Shown here piece after piece: positions 1 to 5,341 of a stretch of DNA of 14,379 bases (position 1 is its first letter; each line of letters starts with the position of its first letter). Origin of the DNA: Campylobacterales bacterium (GTDB taxonomy: Bacteria > Campylobacterota > Campylobacteria > Campylobacterales > Hydrogenimonadaceae); contig JALSPH010000045.1 in NCBI GenBank assembly GCA_026986055.1, positions 1-14,379 on the forward strand. The letters run 5' to 3'. The notes under the pieces are model-generated. The model saw only the letters and a program-made list of their open reading frames with translations, searched no databases and was not told where the DNA came from. Both the position numbers and the translations under genes were made by a program.

Positions 1-694
1 CTTCCAAAAGCCCTCTCATATTTTCAAGTCTCTTTACGACCTCAAGAACCTCCATCCGAAAAGCTTTCGCATAAGGAAGCGCTTTGAACCCTTTTTTGCT
101 CTTTTTCAGTACGCTATAGCACCTGTCGCCCAAACACCCCTCTTCGCGCATATCGAGAAGCCCTTCGCTCTCGAGCATCTCATAAATCCTCTCTTCATCC
201 CCGTTGAAGAGTTCGTAAAGCTCTCTGTTGACACCATGAATTATCTGCGCCGTCCAAGCGCTTTGCCAACCGCTCATCGCCTCCCCGACACGGTGAGCCT
301 CCTTTAAAATTTCACGATAAAAGGGAGTCAAAAGCGCCTCATCCTCTATCCAGTCCAAAAGCTTCAAGTGGCGCTTCAGGTAGAAATCGGCCACCATTTT
401 GTAGGCTCGCTCTTTGGCCTCTATTATCTCCTCTTCACTGCGCCCCTCGTTTTTCAAAACCTGCGTAAGCGCATCGTCTCTAAGAGCTATTAGTCTCGTA
501 AGCGCCGCCATTCTCGCATCGTCGCTTTGAGGCAGCTCCATTTGCCGCAGAAAGTCCCCCACCCACTCTTCGGCTTCCGCATGTCCGCTTCCAAGCAGCT
601 CGTAGTAACTTCCAAGCTCCCTTTGACGCTTCAAGATCTCATCATAAATCCTTTGAAGATCCTCCATGAAAACGGCTCTGTACACTTCACTCAT
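1..694 (-). CDS. ciaB: CiaB-like protein, N-terminal part (runs off left edge)
   Basis: The gene begins at the ATG complementary to 692-694 and is open for 231 complete codons to the window edge, so only the N-terminal part is visible. AGGAG lies 5 nt before the start. The protein starts MSEVYRAVFMEDLQRIYDEI, is acidic and mostly helical, and has no signal peptide or membrane segment. Stretches such as LLTPFYREI, GEAMSGWQSAWTAQIIHGVN and LFNGDEERIYEML resemble the N-terminal half of CiaB (about 600 residues), known as an invasion antigen in Campylobacter jejuni but also present in non-pathogenic Campylobacterota, where its role is unclear. The start overlaps the end of rdgB by 8 nt, so the two are probably translationally coupled. 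The catalytic-looking C-terminal half lies outside the window. The assignment rests on remembered family resemblance and is moderately secure; the coding call itself is firm. Confidence 0.7.
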   Translation of the reverse strand, partial: MSEVYRAVFMEDLQRIYDEILKRQRELGSYYELLGSGHAEAEEWVGDFLRQMELPQSDDARMAALTRLIALRDDALTQVLKNEGRSEEEIIEAKERAYKMVADFYLKRHLKLLDWIEDEALLTPFYREILKEAHRVGEAMSGWQSAWTAQIIHGVNRELYELFNGDEERIYEMLESEGLLDMREEGCLGDRCYSVLKKSKKGFKALPYAKAFRMEVLEVVKRLENMRGLLE

Positions 695-1292
695 AAATAC
701 TCCTAAGCATCTTGACTATCGGCATGGCAAGCGAAAGCGCCTTTGCGCGATGGGATATCTCTCTTTTTATTTCAGGGGAGAGTTCGCCCAATGTTTTGTC
801 GTAATCTTCAGGGATGAATATGGGGTCATACCCAAACCCGCCGTCGCCTCTCGGCTTATCCACTACCATTCCATGCATCCATCCATGCACCACATACTCC
901 GCTTCGGGCGACACTATGGCGATCGCCGCAGTATAGAAGGCAGGGGTTTGCTTCACCCCTCTTCTTTTAAGCTCCTCCACCAGTTTGTTCAAGTTCTCCC
1001 TGTCGCTTGCACCCTTGCCCGCATACCTCGCGCTGTATATTCCCGGTTCGCCTCCAAGAAGAGGCACGCTGATGCCGCTATCGTCGCTCAAAACGATGGA
1101 GCCGCTACCTTTTGGTAGTTTTTCGAAAACGGCTCTGGCTTTTATCAGAGCATTGGCTGCAAAATCCTCCCCGCTCTCCTCTATATGGAAGGGCTTTACA
1201 ACCTCACCATATGGAAGTACCTCTTCATCTTTAAAGAGTTCGGCTATCTCTTTTACTTTACCATTGTTTGAAGTGGCGAGTATAATTTTCAT
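687..1292 (-). CDS. rdgB: dITP/XTP pyrophosphatase (RdgB/HAM1 family)
   Basis: This 201-residue protein hydrolyses non-canonical purine triphosphates (dITP, ITP, XTP) to monophosphates in the cytoplasm, keeping deaminated purines out of DNA and RNA. The family motifs occur in order: SNNGK near residue 8 (triphosphate grip), the SGEDFAANALIKA helix, LSDDSGI with the catalytic aspartates, YSARYAG, GFGYDPIFIPE near residue 150, and SHRAKAL near the C terminus. The open frame extends upstream to 1427, but the family N terminus is MKIILATSNNGK, so the ATG at 1290-1292 was chosen; AAAGG lies about 10-12 nt before it. The longer form would overlap the divergent transporter gene. The stop overlaps the start of the ciaB-like gene by 8 nt, giving a two-gene leftward unit. 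Length is normal for the family. Confidence 0.96.
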   Translation of the reverse strand: MKIILATSNNGKVKEIAELFKDEEVLPYGEVVKPFHIEESGEDFAANALIKARAVFEKLPKGSGSIVLSDDSGISVPLLGGEPGIYSARYAGKGASDRENLNKLVEELKRRGVKQTPAFYTAAIAIVSPEAEYVVHGWMHGMVVDKPRGDGGFGYDPIFIPEDYDKTLGELSPEIKREISHRAKALSLAMPIVKMLRSIYE

Positions 1293-1318
1293 TCGGCTTT
1301 TACCTTTATCGAAATCGG

Positions 1319-1324
1319 AGTATA
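1319..1324 (-). promoter_or_regulatory. Candidate -10 box for rdgB-ciaB
   Basis: On the minus strand these bases read TATACT, about 20 nt before the expected transcript start to ATG distance for rdgB. The hexamer 17 nt upstream (TTATGG) is a poor -35 match, as is common in Campylobacterota promoters. It overlaps the plus-strand TATAAT of the divergent transporter gene. Inferred from sequence only. Confidence 0.4.
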
Positions 1325-1326
1325 AT
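1321..1326 (+). promoter_or_regulatory. -10 box for the YajR-like transporter gene
   Basis: A perfect TATAAT. A transcript starting about 7 nt downstream would carry a leader of roughly 24 nt that includes the AAGGA ribosome-binding site at 1346-1350. The -35 region (TTTTAC around 1298-1303, 17-nt spacer) is weak. The box overlaps the minus-strand TATACT of rdgB. Confidence 0.6.
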
Positions 1327-1338
1327 TTTGCCAAAATT
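1324..1338. promoter_or_regulatory. Perfect palindrome overlapping the transporter promoter (operator candidate)
   Basis: AATTTTG, one central base, then CAAAATT form an inverted repeat with perfect 7-bp arms. It begins inside the -10 box and covers the predicted start site of the transporter gene, where a bound repressor would block transcription. No run of T follows and the arms are AT-rich, so it is not a terminator. No regulator is encoded next to it. The operator role is inference; AT-rich palindromes also arise by chance. Confidence 0.4.
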
Positions 1339-1356
1339 CTACCATAAGGATCTAAA

Positions 1357-2685
1357 TTGAAAGAGATTTTCAAAAAGGTTTTACCTTTAAGTCTCATTGT
1401 CGCCCTGAGGTTTTTCGGGCTCTTCATAGTTCTGTCGGTCCTCTCTCAATACGCTCTGGAGCTACCGGGCGGAACGGCTCTTCTTGCCGGTATTGCAGTA
1501 GGCGGATACGCTCTGACGCAGGCCGTTCTGCAGGTACCGTTCGGTGTTTTGAGCGATAGAATAGGTCGCAAAAAGACGCTGCTTCTTGGACTTTTGATCT
1601 TTGCTGCAGGTTCGGTTATAGCGGCGCTTGCCGACAACATATATATGCTTCTATTGGGGCGATTCCTGCAGGGAGCCGGCGCCATAGGCTCCGTGGTCAC
1701 CGCTATGATAGCCGACCACGTAAGAGAGGACCAGCGGGCTCACGCTATGGCGGTCATGGGCATGACGATAGCCATGAGCTTTGCCGCCGCCATGATCATA
1801 GGGCCGCTTGTAGGAGGCTTCTACTCGGTAAGCGCCCTCTTTTGGCTCACCGCTATATTGGCACTTTTGGCCCTTCTCATACTCTTTACGGCCGTCCCCG
1901 AGCCTCCGAAGATCAAACACAGCTACTCCGAAGAGGAGGCGAAGATAAAGCATGTTTTCAAAGATAAAGATCTCGTAAGAATGTATATAACCTTCCTCTT
2001 CCACAGCTCCACGATGGCGATAGCCTTTTTCCTCATACCTCTTGTCATGAAACAGAAGTTCGGTATGGGGCCCGAAGATTACTGGAAAGTCTACCTTCCC
2101 GCGGTTATCTTCGGAATCGTAGCCATGGGGCCTGCCGCAGTCTTCGGCGAAAAGTACGGCAAAGGCAAGGAGGTCTTTTTGGTCTCCATAGGCTTCATAG
2201 CCGCCGCATTCGCATTGATGGGGTGGAGCGACTCCATTTTATGGTTCGCCGTAGGTGCCGTCTTCTTCTTCATAGGCTTCAACATGTTCGAGCCTCTCCT
2301 GCAAAGCTTCGTCAGCAAGTTCGCCAAGGTGCACCAAAAGGGTGCCGCTCTGGGAGTCGCCAACACCTTCGCCTATGTAGGAATCTTCTTGGGAGGTGCA
2401 ATAGGGGGTTGGCTCTACCAGCACTTCGGAGCTGTAGGCGTATCCTCTTTCGTTCTGGTCGTTTCGATCTTCTGGGCAGTATGGATATACACTATGCGAA
2501 GCCCCGGCGTAAGAGACAATATCTTCTTGCCGTTCAGCGAATACGACAGAGAGAAGATGGATGGGTTGAAACTTATAAACGGGGTTACGGACTTCTACTT
2601 GAACGAAACGGAAGAGATAATCGTCGTCAAGTTCGACAACGAAATAGTGGAAGAGGATGTCATAAGAACGTTTCTTAAAAAGTGA
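1357..2685 (+). CDS. YajR-like MFS efflux transporter with C-terminal ferredoxin-like domain
   Basis: This is a 442-residue major facilitator with about 12 hydrophobic segments. Motif A, GVLSDRIGRKK, is at residues 63-73 between TM2 and TM3. GRFLQGAGAIGSVVTAM (101-117), YWKVYLPAV (242-250) and FFFIGFNMFEPLLQSFVSK (303-321) parallel E. coli YajR. After TM12, residues about 388-442 form a soluble tail with a beta-alpha-beta-beta-alpha-beta pattern (LKLINGVTDFYL, then IIVVKF, then EEDVIRTFLKK), matching the YAM domain of YajR, a ferredoxin-like fold without metal-binding cysteines. YajR is a proton-driven drug-efflux type transporter of uncertain substrate. The start is TTG at 1357 with AAGGA 6 nt upstream; the first in-frame ATG lies far inside. 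It is divergent from rdgB and convergent with moeA (20 nt between stops, no clear terminator). The family call is good; the substrate is unknown. Confidence 0.85.
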   Translation: MKEIFKKVLPLSLIVALRFFGLFIVLSVLSQYALELPGGTALLAGIAVGGYALTQAVLQVPFGVLSDRIGRKKTLLLGLLIFAAGSVIAALADNIYMLLLGRFLQGAGAIGSVVTAMIADHVREDQRAHAMAVMGMTIAMSFAAAMIIGPLVGGFYSVSALFWLTAILALLALLILFTAVPEPPKIKHSYSEEEAKIKHVFKDKDLVRMYITFLFHSSTMAIAFFLIPLVMKQKFGMGPEDYWKVYLPAVIFGIVAMGPAAVFGEKYGKGKEVFLVSIGFIAAAFALMGWSDSILWFAVGAVFFFIGFNMFEPLLQSFVSKFAKVHQKGAALGVANTFAYVGIFLGGAIGGWLYQHFGAVGVSSFVLVVSIFWAVWIYTMRSPGVRDNIFLPFSEYDREKMDGLKLINGVTDFYLNETEEIIVVKFDNEIVEEDVIRTFLKK

Positions 2686-2705
2686 ATGGTGAGCGGAGGA
2701 GGCGG

Positions 2706-3920
2706 TTAGTCGAGTCTTACGACTCTCACCTTCTCACCCGCCTCTTTGTCTCCTTCGCTCTCATCGACCAAAAGCAGTCCGGCACCGCCCAAGAGATTCG
2801 TCATTATCGCGCTGCTACCGCCTCTTTTTCCTTCAAAGTCGCAAAAGTATTCACCATTTTCAAGAAGAAGCCTGCAGGCTGCAAACTCCGTTTTGTTTTT
2901 CGTCTTTTTCGCAAAACCCTCTTTCAGAGTCGCCGTAACGACAGGAAGTTCATACTCGCATCCTCTCATGCGATAAAGCAAGGGAAGAACGTACAGAAGG
3001 AAGGTGACGGTGGAGGAGTAGGCAAACCCGGGCAGAGCCACTATGAACTTTTCGCCTCTTCTTGCCACCATCACATGCTGCCCCGGCTTGATTCTCACAC
3101 CCTTGAAGAGCACCTCGCACCCAAGCTCGTCACGAACGACATCTTTGACGAAGTCATAATCCCCTACGCTCACGCCTCCGGTCGTCACGACTATATCTGC
3201 ACTCTTCAAGGCACTTTTCATAGCATCGGTTATAGCCGACCTCTCATCGTGTACGCTTCCGAGCTGAATCGCCTCCGCTCCGTGAGAGGCTACAAGAGCT
3301 TCTAACGTGTAGTTGTTGGAGCTTCTTATTTGGGCAGGGTTGTCGCTACACTCGCCAAGCTCCAACACCTCGCTGCCTGTTGCAAGAATGGCGACTTTCG
3401 GCTTTTGGTAAACAAGAGGCGCTACGACGTTTAGGCTCGCCATTACCCCTATCTCGGCAAACCCTATAGTGCTACCCTTTTTTATGAGCACCTCACCCTC
3501 TTTGAAATTCTCGCCCACGGGCCTGACGGAAAACCCGACCTCTACCGGCTCCTCTATCTTTATGAAGCCCTCTTCCACCGAAACATTCTCTATAGGTATC
3601 AGCGTATCTGCATTTTTCGGCATAAGAGCGCCGGTAAAAGTCTTTATGGCCTTGCCGGGAAGCACTTCAAGATCTTTTGCGTCGCTGCCTGCGGGGTTTA
3701 TCTCCGCTATCTCAAGGCGTCCAAGCGACTGATCGCTCCCTATGATGGCGTATCCATCCATGGCTGATGTCGGGTAGAGCGGAGAGTTCTCGGTAGCTAC
3801 GACATCTTCCGCAAGTACCATCGAAACAGTTTGCGTAAGCGGAAGCTTTCTGACTCCGACAGGCTCTATATCAAGCGATGACAGGATATCCATAGACTCT
3901 TCGTAAGATATGAATCCCAT
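2706..3920 (-). CDS. moeA: Molybdopterin molybdenumtransferase MoeA
   Basis: This 404-residue protein inserts molybdate into adenylylated molybdopterin to give the active molybdenum cofactor. Visible features are SAMDGYAI at residues 52-59, FTGALMPKNADTLIPIE (95-111), KVAILATGSEV (175-185), TTGGVSVGDYDFVKDV in the MoCF-like nucleotide-binding region (246-261), and FKGVRIKPGQ (272-281). The family's usual GLPGNP loop reads ALPGFA here (residues 295-300), losing the Asn and second Pro; the rest of that helix (YSSTVTFLLYVLPLLYRM) is ordinary. Its ATG shares one base with the moaE stop (TAATG), and AAAGG sits about 7 nt upstream, so it is co-translated with moaE. It is the last gene of moaD-moaE-moeA and ends tail-to-tail with the MFS gene. 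Function is secure. Confidence 0.96.
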   Translation of the reverse strand: MGFISYEESMDILSSLDIEPVGVRKLPLTQTVSMVLAEDVVATENSPLYPTSAMDGYAIIGSDQSLGRLEIAEINPAGSDAKDLEVLPGKAIKTFTGALMPKNADTLIPIENVSVEEGFIKIEEPVEVGFSVRPVGENFKEGEVLIKKGSTIGFAEIGVMASLNVVAPLVYQKPKVAILATGSEVLELGECSDNPAQIRSSNNYTLEALVASHGAEAIQLGSVHDERSAITDAMKSALKSADIVVTTGGVSVGDYDFVKDVVRDELGCEVLFKGVRIKPGQHVMVARRGEKFIVALPGFAYSSTVTFLLYVLPLLYRMRGCEYELPVVTATLKEGFAKKTKNKTEFAACRLLLENGEYFCDFEGKRGGSSAIMTNLLGGAGLLLVDESEGDKEAGEKVRVVRLD

Positions 3921-4366
3921 TATTTACCTTTTGCCAAAAGTCCACTGCCGGCCATCGGAGTGGAGCGCTCGGCAGCATATATCCGTTTGCCCTCTACTAC
4001 GTCATACTTCCATATCGGGGCGTTTGCCTTGAAATCCTCCACAAAGGCTTCCAGCATCTTGAGAGCGACGCGACGCTTGGGGCTGAAGATGGCGCAGGCG
4101 AAAGAGGAGGTGTGCACCGGAACATCCCCTTCGCTGTGGGCCATAGCCAAAAGTGCCCCCTCTTTTTCAAGCTTTCGCTTCCACTCTTCAAACCACTTCT
4201 CTAGCAATGGGCGGTATATGTCAAAACTAAGAGCCTCTATGCCGTTTTCCTCCCTGACGGTTCCCACGAAGGTAACCATGGCTCCGTAGTTTCTGTTGTG
4301 CTCGGCTCCATACCAGCGGCTAAGAAGCGAATCTACATCTATAGGACCTTTATAAATCAAAACCAT
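3920..4366 (-). CDS. moaE: Molybdopterin synthase catalytic subunit MoaE
   Basis: This 148-residue protein, with MoaD, converts cyclic pyranopterin monophosphate to molybdopterin by adding the dithiolene sulfurs. GAMVTFVGTVRE (residues 28-39) carries the conserved Arg38. APIWKYDVVEGKRIY (116-130) carries Lys120 and Lys127, equivalent to the catalytic lysines 119 and 126 of E. coli. The usual HRxG substrate motif reads HSEG (77-80), which I remember as normal in Campylobacterota rather than a defect. The tail, ERSTPMAGSGLLAKGK, is typical of this lineage. The start is 3 nt after the moaD stop, with a weak ribosome-binding site formed by the moaD Gly-Gly codons, implying translational coupling and near-equal synthesis of the two subunits. 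The stop overlaps the moeA ATG. Confidence 0.96.
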   Translation of the reverse strand: MVLIYKGPIDVDSLLSRWYGAEHNRNYGAMVTFVGTVREENGIEALSFDIYRPLLEKWFEEWKRKLEKEGALLAMAHSEGDVPVHTSSFACAIFSPKRRVALKMLEAFVEDFKANAPIWKYDVVEGKRIYAAERSTPMAGSGLLAKGK

Positions 4367-4369
4367 CGC

Positions 4370-4591
4370 TTACCCGCCGCATACCGGCGGGAGCAGGCTC
4401 ACTCTATCGCCGGAGTTGAGTTTCATCTCAAGGCTCTCCACCAGGGTGTCGTTCACCGCTACGGCTGAGTTCTCCAGCCACTTGGCGACTTCCGCATCTT
4501 TTTTGAGTATCTCGGCGAGTTCGGCGAGCGTGGATGCGTCCACTTCGATAGGGCTCTTTCCAATCGGTCCCAGAAATTCGACCTTGACCAT
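4370..4591 (-). CDS. moaD: Molybdopterin synthase sulfur-carrier subunit MoaD
   Basis: A 73-residue ubiquitin-like protein ending in CysGlyGly. The C-terminal Gly-Gly is adenylylated and then thiocarboxylated, and inserts into the MoaE active site to donate sulfur. The fold signature is visible: an N-terminal strand (MVKVEFLGPIG), a central helix (LAELAEILKKDAEVAKWL), VAVNDTLVE, and the final LNSGDRVSLLPPVCGG with the usual DxVxLLPPxxGG ending. It is the first gene of the moaD-moaE-moeA unit and has the best ribosome-binding site of the three (AAGGAG about 6 nt before the ATG). The activating enzyme MoeB, and MoaA, MoaC and a MogA/MoaB-type protein, are not in the window and must lie elsewhere. 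Confidence 0.95.
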   Translation of the reverse strand: MVKVEFLGPIGKSPIEVDASTLAELAEILKKDAEVAKWLENSAVAVNDTLVESLEMKLNSGDRVSLLPPVCGG

Positions 4592-4608
4592 AGCCTCTCC
4601 TTCCTTTT

Positions 4609-4637
4609 TTGCAAGATTATATCACACAGGGTATAAT
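4609..4637 (+). promoter_or_regulatory. Near-consensus promoter of mqnA (leaderless transcript likely)
   Basis: TTGCAA at 4609-4614 and TATAAT at 4632-4637 are separated by exactly 17 nt. The expected start site, 7 nt after the -10 box, is the A of the mqnA ATG at 4644. This predicts a transcript with no or almost no leader. No purine-rich ribosome-binding site lies at normal distance; the nearest, AGGG at 4628-4631, is 12 nt away and inside the promoter spacer. Confidence 0.65.
4616..4621 (-). promoter_or_regulatory. -10 box for moaD-moaE-moeA
   Basis: On the minus strand these bases read TATAAT, 24 nt before the moaD ATG, leaving a short leader that contains the AAGGAG ribosome-binding site. 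The -35 region would lie on top of the mqnA -10 box and start codon and matches the consensus poorly. The two divergent -10 boxes are only 10 bp apart, so two polymerases could not bind both at once. Confidence 0.6.
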
Positions 4638-4643
4638 GCGCCC

Positions 4644-5303
4644 ATGATTTTCAGAAAAATCGACTACCTCAATCTCCTTCCATTTCATATGTTTTTAAAA
4701 AGGCGACTCAAAAGCTCATCCGAGCGTAGCGCCTGGCAAAGACACGGCTCCGTGCCTTCGAGCGTCAACCGCGCCTTTTTCGGTCGCAGGGTAGATGCGG
4801 CAGTCATCTCGAGCGTAAAGAGCCGCGGGCTTAAGTGCACCGATATGGGCATCGTAGCCGACGGCGAGGTCAGAAGCGTGCTTTTGCTGCCGGGCTCCTT
4901 TGAAAAAGATAGCGAATCGGACACCTCCAACGCTCTTGCCAAAGCTTTGGGACTTGAAGGAAAAGTTATCATAGGCGACAAGGCTCTGCACTACTACCTT
5001 GGCGACAACCCTGAAGGGATAGATCTTGCCGCAGAGTGGAAAAGAAGATACAAACTCCCGTTCGTCTTTGCAAGACTATGTGCTCACCCCAGATATTTCA
5101 AGCGGATCGAAAAACTTTCAAAAGAGTTCCTTTCAAAACCGCAAAAAGTGCCGATATACATCTTGAAAAAAAAAGCGATGGAACACGGAATATCTTGCAA
5201 AGATTTAAAAGAGTACCTGGCACTTATATATTATAGGATCGGATGGAGAGAGAGGCGCTCTTTGGGGCGCTTTTTATGGCTTACAAAGAGAAGCGGGCTA
5301 TGA
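4644..5303 (+). CDS. mqnA: Chorismate dehydratase MqnA (futalosine menaquinone pathway)
   Basis: This 219-residue protein is predicted to dehydrate chorismate to 3-enolpyruvylbenzoate, the first step of the futalosine route to menaquinone that Campylobacterota use instead of the classical MenF/D/C/E/B route. The fold is a periplasmic-binding-protein type. Landmarks are the N terminus MIFRKIDYLNLLPFHMFLKR, VPSSVNRAFFGRRVDAAVIS (residues 37-56), VRSVLLL (76-82), SDTSNALAKALG (92-103), VIIGDKALHY (108-117), and IDLAAEWKRRYKLPFVFA (126-143). The frame is open upstream, but family alignment and the promoter both place the start at ATG 4644. It is shorter than the roughly 270-residue MqnA of other phyla, which is normal for the compact Campylobacterota form. 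It stands alone, divergent from moaD, with the peroxidase gene 38 nt downstream on the same strand. Confidence 0.93.
   Translation: MIFRKIDYLNLLPFHMFLKRRLKSSSERSAWQRHGSVPSSVNRAFFGRRVDAAVISSVKSRGLKCTDMGIVADGEVRSVLLLPGSFEKDSESDTSNALAKALGLEGKVIIGDKALHYYLGDNPEGIDLAAEWKRRYKLPFVFARLCAHPRYFKRIEKLSKEFLSKPQKVPIYILKKKAMEHGISCKDLKEYLALIYYRIGWRERRSLGRFLWLTKRSGL
5250..5275 (+). terminator. Terminator-like hairpin with T-run inside the 3' end of mqnA
   Basis: GCGCTC (5255-5260) pairs with GGGCGC (5265-5270) across a TTTG loop, counting one G-T pair, and is followed by TTTTT (5271-5275). The A/G-rich bases before the stem could extend pairing into the T-run. This is the form of an intrinsic terminator, but it lies about 30 nt before the mqnA stop codon, so full termination would leave mRNA without a stop. 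It may be partial, relieved by the translating ribosome, or chance. No better terminator lies between mqnA and ccp. Confidence 0.35.
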
Positions 5304-5328
5304 GGGCCTCCATTTTGCAACTATATGT

Positions 5329-5339
5329 TAAAATATAAT
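5329..5339 (+). promoter_or_regulatory. Overlapping -10 boxes just before the cytochrome c peroxidase start
   Basis: TAAAAT at 5329-5334 and TATAAT at 5334-5339 overlap immediately upstream of the ATG at 5342. Use of TAAAAT would put the transcript start on the ATG itself, giving a leaderless mRNA. The perfect TATAAT is too close (2 nt) to support this start codon. No ribosome-binding site is seen between the preceding stop codon and the ATG. The -35 region has no convincing match at normal spacing. This would drive the peroxidase, GGDEF/EAL and glutamate dehydrogenase genes. Confidence 0.5.
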
Positions 5340-5341
5340 CT

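Noticed and set aside
1293..1427. N-terminal extension of rdgB by 45 codons.
   Set aside because: The extension is not family-like, overlaps the divergent transporter gene and lacks a ribosome-binding site, whereas MKIILATSNNGK at 1292 is the standard RdgB start.
2712..2725. GAGTC/GACTC stem-loop at the 3' end of moeA as a terminator.
   Set aside because: The stem is only 5 bp, lies within coding sequence, and has no T-run on either strand.
2682..3305. A 207-codon open frame on the plus strand.
   Set aside because: It lies opposite moeA, has no family resemblance and no credible start signal; it is a shadow of the real gene.
4416..4643. N-terminal extension of mqnA by 76 codons.
   Set aside because: It is the antisense of moaD; the promoter and family alignment both place the start at 4644.
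5313..5333. Possible Crp/FNR-family (NssR-like) dyad upstream of the peroxidase gene: CAAC, TATAT, GTTAA.
   Set aside because: Only one half-site matches TTAAC/GTTAA, and the spacer is 5 nt instead of 4, so it does not fit the known site.
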